A stretch of 64,000 bases of DNA from Caryophanales bacterium (GTDB lineage Bacteria; Bacillota; Bacilli; Bacillales; Amphibacillaceae), in the NCBI GenBank assembly GCA_026168805.1, contig JAPFDS010000010.1, positions 1-64,000 of the forward strand. The letters run 5' to 3'. Shown here piece by piece: positions 8,263-18,962 of this stretch; the stretch's first letter is position 1; each line of letters begins with the position of its first letter. A model generated the notes under the pieces. That model searched no databases, was not told the DNA's origin, and was given only the letters and a program-made list of their open reading frames with translations. A program made the position numbers and the translations under genes.

Positions 8263-8748
8263 ATGAAAAAAATAATACTGGTGTTGTTTTTGCTAGTCAT
8301 TATAATCGGGGGGCTTTTCCTCCCGATTCAATCTGGATTTATTTTAGAGGATATGAATGGTAAGACCTTACGCTTTTTTCCAACATCAGAAAAAGCGCTC
8401 ACTATTGGCTGGTATCATTCTGTCGAACTTACACCTTGGAAAGAAATATACCGTGTAACGGATGATCATACACTTTCGCTTGAGTCAACTGTGTATAAGG
8501 CCTATGGAGCTGGTACACCTGATACTGAAGGAGATGTTGAGTTATTATCCGACGGTTTTATACGTATCACGGGAATTGATCGAGAAATTCCGTATTACTC
8601 CTTACTTTATACGCCTGAATCACGTTATTATATAGAGTTTAATCATGAGACGCATGAGCTTAAAGATTATGTGTCTGATTATACAAATGTAAACGTTGTC
8701 TATCAATCGCTTACGTTATACGAGTGGTTGAAACAAATGATCTTTTAA
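8263..8748 (+). CDS. DUF1850 domain protein of the TRAP operon
   Basis: A 161-residue protein with one N-terminal membrane segment (about residues 3-22) and an extracytoplasmic domain containing the DUF1850 pattern (GWYHSVELTPWKEIYRV near residues 45-61, with TVYKAYGAGTPDT following). Proteins of this family are regularly encoded between TAXI receptors and fused TRAP permeases, and their role is unknown. No Shine-Dalgarno sequence is visible in the 13-base gap after the receptor gene, so translation probably depends on coupling to it. Confidence 0.85.
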   Translation: MKKIILVLFLLVIIIGGLFLPIQSGFILEDMNGKTLRFFPTSEKALTIGWYHSVELTPWKEIYRVTDDHTLSLESTVYKAYGAGTPDTEGDVELLSDGFIRITGIDREIPYYSLLYTPESRYYIEFNHETHELKDYVSDYTNVNVVYQSLTLYEWLKQMIF

Positions 8749-8819
8749 GTATAGGCAGAAATTTATCTGTTCTTTATATGTTGTACTGTGTGCAAAAAGA
8801 CGATTAAGGAGGCAATACA

Positions 8820-10796
8820 ATGAGTAAACATTCAACAGCTAAAAAACTGGATGAAAACCATCAGACAGAAGATGATATAAAAAAAGTTGTCGAAGAATAT
8901 GATATTGAAGCACGTTATCGCGACATAAATATCAAATGGATCATTCGACTCATTTCGTTTATATCTGTCGGATTAGCTTTTTTTCATCTGATTACATCAT
9001 ATACAGGGCCTCTTGTTACATTGCAGCATCGTGCATTGCATACAGGAGTCATATTAGCACTTGTGTTTTTATTATATCCATCACGTAAGAAAGCTCCTCA
9101 GCAAAGACCGTCAGTGATTGATTTTTTATTAGCTTTATTATCAATCGCGACCATTGTATACATCTTTGTAGATTATATGGGGATTGTGAAACGAGCAGGA
9201 TTGCCAAATGAAGCAGATTTTATTTTCAGCTTATTAATTGTAATGCTCGTACTTGAAGGTGGAAGGCGTGTTGTTGGTACGGGGTTAACGATTTTAAGTT
9301 CGTTATTTTTATTATATGCTTACTTAGGGCCTCACTTACCAGATATGATCGCTCATCGGGGATATTCTATTAGTGATATTTTAACGTATATGTACTTGAC
9401 TACTGAGGGCATATACGGAACTGCTATAGGTGTTTCGGCTACATATATCTTTTTATTCATATTGTTCGGAGCATTTTTAGGACGAACCGGAATGGGCCAG
9501 CTGTTTAATGATACGGCGATGGCTATAGCCGGACACTCATCTGGAGGACCAGCAAAGGTATCGGTCATTTCAAGTGGACTGCTTGGATCGATTAATGGTT
9601 CAGCAATTGCAAACGTTGTAACAACAGGTTCCTTTACGATCCCGTTAATGAAACGGACAGGATATTCGAAGAACTTTTCTGGTGCGATTGAAGCGTCCGC
9701 ATCAGTCGGGGGACAAATCCTTCCACCAGTGATGGGTGCTACTGCGTTTATTATGGCGGAAACACTTGGGATGCCTTATAGTCAAATAGCGTTAGCAGCG
9801 ATTATCCCAGGATTTTTATATTATTTAGGTGTTATTACCGTTGTGCATTTACGAGCGAAAAAGCGTGGTTTACGTGGATTATCAAGGTCAGAACTACCGA
9901 GCATTAAGACAGTGATGAAAGAAAGAGGGCATTTAATTATTCCACTGATCATTTTAATTTATATGCTATTTAGTGGATTTACTCCTATTTATGCGGCTGT
10001 TTGGGCGATTATATCCACGATCGTTGTATCGACATTTCGTGCGAAAACTCGCATGAGTGTTAAAGGGGTTTTTAAAGCCATGGAGGACGGAACGAGGAGT
10101 GCCCTCGGAGTGGCTATGGCTTGTGCGATGGTGGGAATTATTGTAGGTGTTGCATCACTGACAGGATTTGGATTGAAAATGACGACAGCGATTTTAGTTC
10201 TTGGTCAGGATATGCTCTTATTAACATTGTTCTTTACAATGGTAGCATCACTTATTTTAGGAATGGGTTTACCGTCTATCCCAACTTATATTATTACATC
10301 GTCAATGGCTGCACCAGCGTTGGTTCAGTTTGGTATTGAACCATTTGTATCGCACATGTTCGTATTTTATTTCGGTATTTTAGCGAACTTAACACCTCCA
10401 GTTGCTTTAGCGGCTTTTGCAGGTGCGGGAATATCAGGCGGTGATCCGAACCGAACTGGCTTCGCGTCCTTAAAATTAGCCGCGGCTGGAATTTTAGTCC
10501 CCTATGTTTTTGCTTACTCACCGGAGTTACTTATGCAAGACGGATCGTTTACTGAGATTGCATGGGCAACGGTGACAGCGACCATTGGAATTATTACGTT
10601 AGGGGCAGCATTAGAAGGCTACTTGCTGACAAATGTAAATATGTACTTACGAATCATAGCCTTAGCGTGTGCATTATCCTTAGTGATTCCAGGAGTTGTT
10701 TCAGATACGATTGGACTCAGCTTACTAGCTATTTTAATCATATTCCAAGTGAGACAGCGCAGGCAAACGAAACTGCAAATGGCGGAAGGTGCGTAA
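8820..10796 (+). CDS. TRAP transporter fused permease (4TM/12TM)
   Basis: A 658-residue integral membrane protein in which the small (DctQ-like) and large (DctM-like) TRAP subunits are fused, as usual for TAXI systems. The first 110 residues hold a cytoplasmic start and early membrane segments; the large part carries the conserved stretches GSINGSAIANVVTTGSFTIP, ASVGGQILPPVMGATAFIM and GMGLPSIPTYI. It couples solute import to an ion gradient and receives substrate from the receptor encoded at 7254. The ribosome binding site is AAGGAGGC (8806-8813). Confidence 0.93.
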   Translation: MSKHSTAKKLDENHQTEDDIKKVVEEYDIEARYRDINIKWIIRLISFISVGLAFFHLITSYTGPLVTLQHRALHTGVILALVFLLYPSRKKAPQQRPSVIDFLLALLSIATIVYIFVDYMGIVKRAGLPNEADFIFSLLIVMLVLEGGRRVVGTGLTILSSLFLLYAYLGPHLPDMIAHRGYSISDILTYMYLTTEGIYGTAIGVSATYIFLFILFGAFLGRTGMGQLFNDTAMAIAGHSSGGPAKVSVISSGLLGSINGSAIANVVTTGSFTIPLMKRTGYSKNFSGAIEASASVGGQILPPVMGATAFIMAETLGMPYSQIALAAIIPGFLYYLGVITVVHLRAKKRGLRGLSRSELPSIKTVMKERGHLIIPLIILIYMLFSGFTPIYAAVWAIISTIVVSTFRAKTRMSVKGVFKAMEDGTRSALGVAMACAMVGIIVGVASLTGFGLKMTTAILVLGQDMLLLTLFFTMVASLILGMGLPSIPTYIITSSMAAPALVQFGIEPFVSHMFVFYFGILANLTPPVALAAFAGAGISGGDPNRTGFASLKLAAAGILVPYVFAYSPELLMQDGSFTEIAWATVTATIGIITLGAALEGYLLTNVNMYLRIIALACALSLVIPGVVSDTIGLSLLAILIIFQVRQRRQTKLQMAEGA

Positions 10797-10846
10797 ATCG
10801 TGTGTTAAAATGTGTCAACCTTAAGATATACGCATGGGTATAAACT

Positions 10847-10878
10847 AAGACACTTATCATAATAAGTGTCTTTGCTTT
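10847..10878 (+). terminator. Intrinsic terminator of the TRAP operon
   Basis: An 11-bp perfect stem AAGACACTTAT / ATAAGTGTCTT with a four-base loop, then TTTGCTTTA. It separates the transporter from the amidohydrolase gene. Confidence 0.85.
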
Positions 10879-10930
10879 ATTAGCAGCAAATGATCGCTAC
10901 ATGGTGCGCGGGGAGGGGAAAATACCAATC

Positions 10931-12184
10931 ATGCATAATAGACAGCTAATGGAGTGGTTAGAGCAGCATTTATTACAGTTAAACCTTGAATCAACAGCGA
11001 TTGATTATACGGAAGGCTATACGCGATTAGGATATTCAGAAGAAGAAAGAAAAGCAATGGAAGTTTTTGAATCCATCGCTCGTTCGTTACATATGTCTGT
11101 GCGAAAGGATCAAGCAGGAAATCGGATTGCTAGATGGGAAGGCCGAGAAAAGTTACCTCCAATGGCACTTGGTTCACATGTAGATACAGTAAAAAATGGC
11201 GGAGCGTATGATGGAGTTGCAGGCGTCCTTTGCGCACTTGCGGCTATTCATCAATTACAGCTAGACGGTTTCGTTCCCGTTCGACCGATTGAAGTCATTT
11301 GTTTCGCAGCTGAGGAGTCGGCCTGCTTTGGTGTTTCTACGATCGGAAGTGAAGCAATGGCTGGAATGCTTGATAAGGAGGCCATTTGCTCTTTGGAAGA
11401 TCAGGAAGGTTTGACCGTACAAGAAGCCATTATTTCTGCTGGACTGGATTGGGATTCCATACAAGACGCCGAACGTCAAAAGGATGACGTATATAAGTAC
11501 CTTGAGTTACATATCGAACAGGGAAGTCGATTGGAACATGCGGGGAAGCAATTTGGGGTAGTCACTGCCATTGCTCGTCCGGTACGATTTTTACTTGAGA
11601 TTATTGGGCAAACGAATCATTCAGGTACAACATATATGGATGAAAGAAAAGATGCCTTAGTTGCAGCATCTTCACTGGTGTCATTTATATATCATCGGGC
11701 AAAGGAACTTTCACAATCTGAAAAACACCCGATTGTTGCTACTGTTGGAACATTTAACGTATCTCCTAATGCAACAACGAGTGTTCCTGGATTTGTTGAA
11801 CTAGGGATTGATATACGCAGTGTGGACGATTCATTGAAAAGTACACTAGGAAAAGAAATAGATCATACACTCAAAGACATTCAAAAGGAATATCACGTGG
11901 AATCAACGATCGAAAAAATTGTCGACAATCCTTCTGTTTTCTTAGATGAAAACTTCGCAAAAAAGATAAAAGATATCGGTGAAAAATCAGGGTTCACATC
12001 GATGTATATGGAAAGCGGGGCAGGACATGATGTCATGAATATGGCCAAAAAATGGCCAGCTGGTCTCATTTTTATACCTTGCAAAGATGGCATTAGTCAT
12101 AACCCTAAGGAATATGCCTCATTAGAAGATCTCGCAATGGGCTCTACTAGTCTTACACATATTATAAAAAGCGAAACGCAATAA
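10931..12184 (+). CDS. M20-family amidohydrolase (N-carbamoyl-L-amino acid hydrolase / allantoate amidohydrolase type)
   Basis: A 417-residue zinc hydrolase of the hydantoinase/carbamoylase branch of peptidase family M20. Metal-ligand motifs are visible in order: GSHVDTVKNGGAYDGVAGV, the EES of FAAEESACFGV, LHIEQGSRLE, and the C-terminal SGAGHDVMNM; the lid/dimer domain holds GQTNHSGTTYMDERKDAL. Relatives remove carbamoyl groups from N-carbamoyl amino acids or act on allantoate and ureidoglycolate. The frame is open from 10901, but the ATG at 10931 after GGGGAGGGG fits the family start. A terminator separates it from the TRAP operon, yet the order suggests a link with uptake. Confidence 0.88.
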   Translation: MHNRQLMEWLEQHLLQLNLESTAIDYTEGYTRLGYSEEERKAMEVFESIARSLHMSVRKDQAGNRIARWEGREKLPPMALGSHVDTVKNGGAYDGVAGVLCALAAIHQLQLDGFVPVRPIEVICFAAEESACFGVSTIGSEAMAGMLDKEAICSLEDQEGLTVQEAIISAGLDWDSIQDAERQKDDVYKYLELHIEQGSRLEHAGKQFGVVTAIARPVRFLLEIIGQTNHSGTTYMDERKDALVAASSLVSFIYHRAKELSQSEKHPIVATVGTFNVSPNATTSVPGFVELGIDIRSVDDSLKSTLGKEIDHTLKDIQKEYHVESTIEKIVDNPSVFLDENFAKKIKDIGEKSGFTSMYMESGAGHDVMNMAKKWPAGLIFIPCKDGISHNPKEYASLEDLAMGSTSLTHIIKSETQ

Positions 12185-12337
12185 AAATGGAACATTCCGT
12201 ACGTTTGTGTAGTATATAAAGATACCGACTTTTCTCACATTTTAGCTGGATTCTTGTTAGAAGCATTGCTAAAAATAGTTTTCTCACATATCATATGATA
12301 TACAATAATGTGTATTCTGTTAAAAGGGAGTGAATCT

Positions 12338-13312
12338 ATGTCTCAAGATGAGGGTAAAGTTATTTTATTTCCAACCTGGCAAAAAAACTTAGAACAAGAA
12401 AGTTTAGCAGCCATGCGGGAAAAAAATTATGATGAAGCGTTAGAAAAAATCAATCAATTGCTCAGTTTTAAAGTAGAAAACCACGAAATATATATTGCTA
12501 AACTCATTTGTTTGATGGAATTAAGTGACCATCAAGGTGCTCTTGAACTTAGTGAAGAGATGCTTGATAAGAAAGATGAAAATTACTTTCAATATGTTCA
12601 TATTTATTTAACCGTTTTATTTCAAATGGGTTCGTATGAAGAATTAATCGATCATGTCGAATACGAATTTAGAGAACACGAAATTCCAACTGTACTTGCT
12701 GAGCAATTTGAGAAGTTAGAGGAAGCAAGCCGGTCACTCTTCGAAGAAATAAGAATTCAGCAAGATGTCGAATACATAACTGAATTTAAAAAAGCTGTAC
12801 ATAAACGAGCATTTCAGAAACAGTGGAACATAATGACGGGAATTCGGAAAAATAGCTTACATATCCACCCACAATTAATCGAATATTTAGCAAGTGATGA
12901 TATGCACCCGATGGTCCAAACGGCCATTTTTAAGAGTTTGCAAGACGAGTCTTACATACAAGAAGTACACGTACGAAAATTAGGAATGAATGCTTCATTT
13001 ACGCCTGCTGAAGTACCTTCAATAGAGCAAGACCCAAATGTGCTTGAGATAGAAGCAATGGTAGAGGATGTAGAACAAGAAAATCCAGTGATGCATCACA
13101 TGATGATTCAAACACTCCACCGGTTTGCCTACGTGCGGTATCCTTTCACATTTGAAAAAGAGCAATTAACCATCATTGGTGATACGATTCGTCAATTGGC
13201 AATCGATAGTTTTTCAAATGAAGTACATACATATGAAGATCCAGCATACGAACTCATGTCTGAGGAAATACAAATGTCGCTATCATTATACCTAAGTGTT
13301 GCGGAGGAGTAA
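12338..13312 (+). CDS. ysoA: TPR-repeat protein YsoA
   Basis: A 324-residue cytoplasmic protein with tetratricopeptide-like helical repeats in the first 120 residues (for example ESLAAMREKNYDEALEKINQ) and a helical, acidic remainder. It lies directly upstream of tig, the place of ysoA in B. subtilis. The biochemical role is not known; TPR arrays normally bind other proteins. I prefer the ATG at 12338, which follows AAAGGGAGTGA (12323-12333), over the earlier in-frame ATG at 12308. Confidence 0.82.
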   Translation: MSQDEGKVILFPTWQKNLEQESLAAMREKNYDEALEKINQLLSFKVENHEIYIAKLICLMELSDHQGALELSEEMLDKKDENYFQYVHIYLTVLFQMGSYEELIDHVEYEFREHEIPTVLAEQFEKLEEASRSLFEEIRIQQDVEYITEFKKAVHKRAFQKQWNIMTGIRKNSLHIHPQLIEYLASDDMHPMVQTAIFKSLQDESYIQEVHVRKLGMNASFTPAEVPSIEQDPNVLEIEAMVEDVEQENPVMHHMMIQTLHRFAYVRYPFTFEKEQLTIIGDTIRQLAIDSFSNEVHTYEDPAYELMSEEIQMSLSLYLSVAEE

Positions 13313-13326
13313 TCGAACTGAAAAGC

Positions 13327-13354
13327 TTGAAACACATGTGAAGTGTGTTATAAT
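13327..13354 (+). promoter_or_regulatory. Sigma-A promoter of tig
   Basis: TTGAAA (13327-13332) and TATAAT (13349-13354) with a 16-base spacer, about 95 bases before tig. The spacer contains the inverted repeat ACACATGTGAAGTGTGT. Confidence 0.65.
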
Positions 13355-13449
13355 AAATTGGTTGAAAAAAGCTCACTGTTTAAAGCAATATAAGGAACAG
13401 ACATTGCGTATTTGCTCATAAAATATACATATATAATGGAGGTTATCAC

Positions 13450-14733
13450 ATGGTAGCTACATGGGAGAAAAAAGAAGGTAACGAAGGTGTTCTTACGTTT
13501 GAAGTAAGCACAGAAGAATTTGAAGCAGGTTTAGATGAAGCATTTAAAAAAGTTGTGAAAGATGTTCAATTGCCTGGTTTTAGAAAGGGAAAAATTCCAC
13601 GTAAGATTTTTGAAAACCGTTTTGGTGTGGAGTCATTATACCAAGATGCAATAGATCATGTTTTACCAGATGCTTATATGAAAGCTGTAGAAGAAGCTGA
13701 GATTGACCCTGTTGATCAGCCAAGTATCGATGTTGATGAAATCGAACGTGGAAAGCCACTCGAGTTCACTGCAACTGTTACGGTGAAACCAGAAGTTGAA
13801 CTAGGTGAATATAAAGGCATTGAAGTAAAAGACGAGGAAGTTGAAGTTACGGATGAAGAAGTTGATGCGGCACTTGAAGAACTTCAAAATGAACAAGCTG
13901 AACTTATTCTAAAAGAAGAAGGTACGATTGAAGATGGTGACACAGTTGTTATTGACTTTGAAGGATTTTTAGGTGACGAACCATTTGAAGGTGGCCAAGC
14001 TGAAAACCATTTATTAGAAATCGGTTCAGGTCAATTTATTCCTGGCTTTGAAGAAAAGCTTGTAGGAAAAGAAACTGGAGAACATTCAATTGATATTACT
14101 TTTCCAGAAGAGTACCATGCTGAAGAATTAGCTGGTAAAGATGCAACATTCAAAGTAACGGTTCATGAAATGAAAGAAAAAGAAATTCCTGCACTAGATG
14201 ATGAATTTGCCAAAGACGTTGATGATGATGTGGAAACGTTAGATGAACTAAAAACAAAGAAAAAAGAAGAACTACAAGCACAAAAAGAACAAGAAGTTGA
14301 AAATGTGAAACGTGAAGAAATCATTGAAACTGTAACAGAGAGTGCATCTGTTGATATTCCTGAAGCAATGATTCAATCCGAAGTAGAGCAAATGACGAAT
14401 GAATTTGAACAACGTCTCCAGCAACAAGGTATGACAATGGAAATGTATACACAATTTTCTGGCCAAACAGCAGAAGATATCCAAAAAGATATGAAAGAAG
14501 ATGCTGAGAAACGTGTTAAAACACGTCTTACATTAGAAGCTATTTTCGAAGCGGAAGATCTTGAAGTATCTGACGAAGATGTAGATGCAGAATTTGAAAA
14601 AATGGCAGGAATGTATAATATGGACGTTGAACAAATCAAAGGTTTATTAGGTGGAAACATTGACGCTGTTAAAGGTGATTTATCACTAGAAAAAACAATT
14701 CAATTCCTTTTAGACGAAAGTAAAACTGTATAA
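13450..14733 (+). CDS. tig: Trigger factor
   Basis: A 427-residue ribosome-associated chaperone and peptidyl-prolyl isomerase. The ribosome-docking signature GFRKGK is at residues 43-48 in the N-terminal domain; the FKBP-type PPIase domain follows (about residues 150-245, with [11 protein letters not shown] and IPGFEEKL), then the helical chaperone arms. The protein is very acidic, with many Asp and Glu runs. The order ysoA-tig-clpX is the same as in B. subtilis. The ribosome binding site TGGAGG lies at 13437-13442. Confidence 0.97.
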   Translation: MVATWEKKEGNEGVLTFEVSTEEFEAGLDEAFKKVVKDVQLPGFRKGKIPRKIFENRFGVESLYQDAIDHVLPDAYMKAVEEAEIDPVDQPSIDVDEIERGKPLEFTATVTVKPEVELGEYKGIEVKDEEVEVTDEEVDAALEELQNEQAELILKEEGTIEDGDTVVIDFEGFLGDEPFEGGQAENHLLEIGSGQFIPGFEEKLVGKETGEHSIDITFPEEYHAEELAGKDATFKVTVHEMKEKEIPALDDEFAKDVDDDVETLDELKTKKKEELQAQKEQEVENVKREEIIETVTESASVDIPEAMIQSEVEQMTNEFEQRLQQQGMTMEMYTQFSGQTAEDIQKDMKEDAEKRVKTRLTLEAIFEAEDLEVSDEDVDAEFEKMAGMYNMDVEQIKGLLGGNIDAVKGDLSLEKTIQFLLDESKTV

Positions 14734-15180
14734 AGACGATTTAGTTGTTTGAATATGCAATTTATCGGGTACAATAACAAGGTGCAAAGGAATTTTGCGC
14801 CTTGTTTATGCATATGGATCAATAGGTAGCCATGATTGTTTATAGAGAAGGGTTGGAAGCGCTCTATTGTATTTCTGTAGCTTATTCAAGTAGCGATAAG
14901 TAGGTATTATGAAATTCATTAAGATGCATGAATTTAGGAAACTTAGAAATAATAATAAACGTACTACATATTATTAATTAATTTCATAATATGGATTTAA
15001 CGCCATATCACGCTTTCAAATAGGTGCAAAGTTTTCATGAATATATGGAAAGAGAATCACTAGTAGTCGTCTGTCTTTCAAGAGGTATATTGTTTTGTTT
15101 TCTAAATATGTTCTGCTATGATGGAATGAATAGTATGAATTTACGCATGAATGAAGAGTTAACTTTTAGGGGTGAAAATT
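14734..15180. other. Intergenic region between tig and clpX
   Basis: A 447-base stretch without a gene. It holds the tig terminator (14776-14809), a weak cre-like sequence (14853-14868), a possible clpX promoter (TTGTTT at 15095-15100, TATGAT at 15117-15122, 16-base spacer) and the clpX ribosome binding site (AGGGGTGA, 15168-15175). I find no CtsR-type direct repeat. Confidence 0.6.
14776..14809 (+). terminator. Intrinsic terminator after tig
   Basis: AACAAGGTGCAAA pairs with TTTGCGCCTTGTT (one T-G pair), followed by TTTAT. Confidence 0.8.
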
Positions 15181-16458
15181 ATGTTTAAATTTAACGAAGA
15201 AAAAGGACAATTAAAATGCTCATTTTGTGGAAAGAGTCAAGATCAAGTCCGCAAATTAGTTGCTGGTCCAGGTGTTTATATATGTGATGAATGTATCCAT
15301 TTATGCACTGAGATAGTTGAAGAAGAATTAGGTGCGGTTGAAGAAGGGGAACTAGAAGAAATTCCTACACCTAAAGAGATCAATGAAACACTGAATGATT
15401 ATGTCATTGGTCAATCTGAAGCGAAAAAGAATCTGTCAGTAGCCGTATATAATCATTATAAGCGGATTAACTCCCCTAAAAACACAGGCGATGTTGAATT
15501 AGCTAAGAGTAACATTGCTATTTTAGGGCCTACAGGTAGTGGTAAAACATTACTTGCACAAACACTTGCACGAATTTTAGATGTACCATTTGCAATGGCT
15601 GATGCAACTTCACTTACGGAAGCAGGATACGTAGGGGAAGATGTTGAAAATATAATCCTTAAATTAATCCAATCTGCTGATTACGATATTGAAAAAGCAG
15701 AAACTGGAATTATTTATATTGACGAAATCGACAAAGTAGCTCGCAAGTCAGACAATCCATCCATCACAAGAGATGTATCTGGTGAAGGTGTTCAACAAGC
15801 ACTTCTGAAAATATTAGAAGGAACCGTTGCTAGCGTTCCACCTCAAGGAGGACGTAAGCATCCACATCAAGAATTCATCCAATTGGATACTACGAACATT
15901 TTATTCATTGTTGGTGGTGCTTTTGGTGGTATGGAAGATATTATTAAACGTAGATTAGGTAGAAAGGTTATTGGCTTTGGTTCAGAAGATCAGGAAGTAG
16001 TAGATGATTCAACTGAATTACTGACACAAGTACTCCCTGAAGATTTACAAGAATATGGTTTAATACCAGAATTCATTGGACGTCTCCCAGTCATTACGAG
16101 CTTGGAGACACTTGATGAAGACGCTCTTGTACAAATCTTAACAAAACCAAAAAATGCTTTAGTCAAACAATTTGAACATTTGTTTGAAATGGACGATGTT
16201 GAATTGCAATTTGAAGAAGAAGCATTAGTTGAAATTGCGAAAAAAGCGATTGAACGAAAAACAGGAGCACGTGGATTACGTTCAATTATTGAATCAATCA
16301 TGCTTGATGTGATGTACGAATTACCATCTAGGGAAGACATTACGACTTGTATCATTACAAAAGAAACGGTTGTTAATGAAAATACATTTCCTAAATTAGT
16401 GTTTGAGGATGGAACGGTCACAGAAGGCGATCAAAAATTACCAAAAGAAAGTGCATAA
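15181..16458 (+). CDS. clpX: ATP-dependent Clp protease ATP-binding subunit ClpX
   Basis: A 425-residue AAA+ unfoldase that feeds substrates to ClpP. The N-terminal zinc-binding domain has cysteines 13, 16, 35 and 38. Walker A is GPTGSGKT (about residue 118), Walker B is IIYIDEIDK, and the ClpP-contacting loop contains GRKVIGFG. The GTG at 15172 overlaps the ribosome binding site, so the ATG at 15181 is the start. In B. subtilis lonB follows clpX; here lonA comes next. Confidence 0.97.
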   Translation: MFKFNEEKGQLKCSFCGKSQDQVRKLVAGPGVYICDECIHLCTEIVEEELGAVEEGELEEIPTPKEINETLNDYVIGQSEAKKNLSVAVYNHYKRINSPKNTGDVELAKSNIAILGPTGSGKTLLAQTLARILDVPFAMADATSLTEAGYVGEDVENIILKLIQSADYDIEKAETGIIYIDEIDKVARKSDNPSITRDVSGEGVQQALLKILEGTVASVPPQGGRKHPHQEFIQLDTTNILFIVGGAFGGMEDIIKRRLGRKVIGFGSEDQEVVDDSTELLTQVLPEDLQEYGLIPEFIGRLPVITSLETLDEDALVQILTKPKNALVKQFEHLFEMDDVELQFEEEALVEIAKKAIERKTGARGLRSIIESIMLDVMYELPSREDITTCIITKETVVNENTFPKLVFEDGTVTEGDQKLPKESA

Positions 16459-16510
16459 AAGATAGATCGTAAGTAATTGAGTAAAGTTCATTAAACTGTT
16501 TATGAATAAA

Positions 16511-16592
16511 AAGAGACTGACGTAGCTCATTCTCCTTGTACATTAGTTTCGTATAATGAGAATATATATACTGCTAATGTCAGTCTTTTTTA
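16511..16592 (+). terminator. Terminator hairpin between clpX and lonA
   Basis: A long hairpin: GAGACTGACGTAGC (16513-16526) pairs imperfectly with GCTAATGTCAGTC (16573-16585), with an inner ATTCTC/GAGAAT pairing, then TTTTTT. It separates lonA from clpX transcription. Confidence 0.75.
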
Positions 16593-16644
16593 TTCAACAG
16601 TGGAAAACGATAAAATTAGATGTAACCGAGTGGAGGTACATAAC

Positions 16645-18957
16645 ATGACAACGAATTACAAGCAACTCCCCCTCCTAGCATTGCGTGGTATCATCATATA
16701 TCCTATGACTGACCACCATTTAAATATAGGTAGGAAAGAATCAGTCCTCGCACTAGAACAAGCTATGGTCGAAAAACAACAACTTTTTGTCACAGCTCAA
16801 AAACAAGCAAGCACAAACTCTCCTAAAGAAGAAGATTTATATGCATACGGTACAATCGTACATATCAAACATGTTGAGAAATTACCAAATGGTACATTTC
16901 GTGTGTTTGTAAATGGAGGCAAACGCGCAAAGATATCCAGAGTGTTAGAAGACAAGTCACATATGAACGTGGAAGTCGAAATATTAGAGGATATTCATGG
17001 TGAAAAAGTAGAAGAAGAGGCTTTAAGAAGATATTTATTGGATCAATTTAGAGAATATATGAAAGTGTCTAGAAAGATTACAGAAGATATGTGGCTGAAA
17101 ACACTTGATATTACTGACCCAGCACAAATGGGATATATGATTGCGTCACATATATCGATTAAAATAAGTGACAAACAAGCATTGTTAGAAATCGATCACG
17201 TAGTAGAGCGATTAAAGAAATTAATTACATATACAACAAATGAAAAAAAGATTGTGAACATAGAAAGTGACATTAACAAACGTGTCACTAAATCAATGGA
17301 AAAAACACAAAAGGAATTTTATTTACGTGAGCAATTAAAAGCTATTCAAACAGAACTAGGCGAAACAGATGGCACAGGTGGAGAAGTAGGTGAGTTAAAA
17401 CAAAAAATTAAAGACGCTTCGATGCCGGAAGATGTTGAAAAAACAGCTTTAAAGGAATTAGAGCGGTTTGAACGTATTCCACAAGCATCTGGAGAAAGTG
17501 GTATCATTCGAAATTATATTGACTGGCTGATTTCCATTCCATGGAGTGATCAGACGGAAGATATTATTGAAATGAAACGTGCTAAAAAAACGTTAGATGC
17601 GGATCATTATGGGTTGGATAAAGTAAAAGAACGTATTTTAGAATACTTAGCTGTTCAAAAGCTGACCAACCAATCAAAAGGACCAATCCTATGCTTAGTA
17701 GGACCTCCTGGAGTTGGGAAAACATCATTAGCAAATTCCATAGCCCGCTCGATAAATCGATCCTTTGTACGGGCTTCACTGGGAGGAGTACGAGATGAAT
17801 CAGAAATCCGTGGGCACCGACGTACATATATTGGAGCAATGCCTGGTCGAATTATCCAAGGGATGAAAAAGGCTGGAACTGTTAATCCAGTATTTCTACT
17901 CGATGAAGTAGATAAAATGTCGAATGATTTCCGAGGCGATCCTTCATCTGCTATGCTCGAAGTGTTAGACCCAGAGCAAAACAGTGCATTTAGTGACCAC
18001 TATATTGAAGTTGAATATGACTTATCTCAAGTGTTGTTTGTCGCAACAGCAAACTATATGAATAATATACCTGCTCCGTTGTTAGATCGGATGGAAGTCA
18101 TTTCCATTCCTGGGTATACAGAAGTAGAAAAAGTAGAAATTGCCAAGCGTCATTTAATTGCGAAACAACTGAAAGAAAATGGCTTGACTGGAAACCAACT
18201 GCAATTACGAGATGAAGCTATTTTATTGTTAATTCGTCGATATACGAGAGAAGCGGGAGTTCGTAATTTAGAGCGACAAATTGCTACGATTTGTCGAAAA
18301 GCTGCCAAGCTTATCGTATCTGAAGAAAAGAAGCGTGTCATCGTAACTGATAAAACGTTGGTTGACTTACTTGGAAAACCATTATATCGTTATGGACAAA
18401 TGGAAGTGGAAGATCAAGTAGGAACTGCCACCGGACTGGCATATACAGCAGCAGGCGGGGATATTCTTTCCATTGAAGTTACACACTATCCGGGCAAAGG
18501 AGAGCTCACCCTCACTGGAAAACTAGGAGATGTGATGAAAGAGTCTGCTCAAGCGGCCTTTAGTTATATTCGTTCACGTACAGATGAACTGAACATCGAC
18601 TCCGATTTCTATGAAACAAAAGATATTCATATTCATGTTCCTGAAGGTGCCACTCCAAAAGATGGACCATCGGCTGGAATTACAATGGCCACGGCTTTAA
18701 TTTCCGGATTGACAGGTAGAGCTGTGCGCAAAGAAGTAGGTATGACTGGTGAAATAACGTTACGTGGTCGAGTACTGCCTATTGGTGGCTTAAAAGAAAA
18801 ATCATTAAGTGCACATCGAGCAGGGATTACGACAATTATTATCCCGAAAGAAAATGAAAAAGATCTAGATGATATTCCCGAAAGTGTTAGAGAAGATCTA
18901 ACATTTATTCCAGTGCAACACTTGGACGATGTCTTAGAACATGCACTAGTGGAGTGA
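16645..18957 (+). CDS. lonA: ATP-dependent protease La (LonA)
   Basis: A 770-residue cytoplasmic AAA+ protease that degrades damaged and regulatory proteins. It has an N-terminal substrate-binding domain (about residues 8-195), an ATPase domain with Walker A GPPGVGKT, and a C-terminal peptidase domain with the catalytic dyad Ser676 (in PKDGPSAG) and Lys719 (in GGLKEK). The start is the ATG at 16645 after TGGAGG; the frame is open further up but without family similarity. It overlaps the ribosome binding region of engB and is only five bases from it, so the two are translated together. Confidence 0.97.
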   Translation: MTTNYKQLPLLALRGIIIYPMTDHHLNIGRKESVLALEQAMVEKQQLFVTAQKQASTNSPKEEDLYAYGTIVHIKHVEKLPNGTFRVFVNGGKRAKISRVLEDKSHMNVEVEILEDIHGEKVEEEALRRYLLDQFREYMKVSRKITEDMWLKTLDITDPAQMGYMIASHISIKISDKQALLEIDHVVERLKKLITYTTNEKKIVNIESDINKRVTKSMEKTQKEFYLREQLKAIQTELGETDGTGGEVGELKQKIKDASMPEDVEKTALKELERFERIPQASGESGIIRNYIDWLISIPWSDQTEDIIEMKRAKKTLDADHYGLDKVKERILEYLAVQKLTNQSKGPILCLVGPPGVGKTSLANSIARSINRSFVRASLGGVRDESEIRGHRRTYIGAMPGRIIQGMKKAGTVNPVFLLDEVDKMSNDFRGDPSSAMLEVLDPEQNSAFSDHYIEVEYDLSQVLFVATANYMNNIPAPLLDRMEVISIPGYTEVEKVEIAKRHLIAKQLKENGLTGNQLQLRDEAILLLIRRYTREAGVRNLERQIATICRKAAKLIVSEEKKRVIVTDKTLVDLLGKPLYRYGQMEVEDQVGTATGLAYTAAGGDILSIEVTHYPGKGELTLTGKLGDVMKESAQAAFSYIRSRTDELNIDSDFYETKDIHIHVPEGATPKDGPSAGITMATALISGLTGRAVRKEVGMTGEITLRGRVLPIGGLKEKSLSAHRAGITTIIIPKENEKDLDDIPESVREDLTFIPVQHLDDVLEHALVE

Positions 18958-18962
18958 TAAAT

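Noticed and set aside
14853..14868. Second cre-like sequence TTGGAAGCGCTCTATT before clpX
   Set aside because: It matches the core but misses the conserved CA at the end, and lies over 200 bases before the candidate clpX promoter, so it is too weak to claim.
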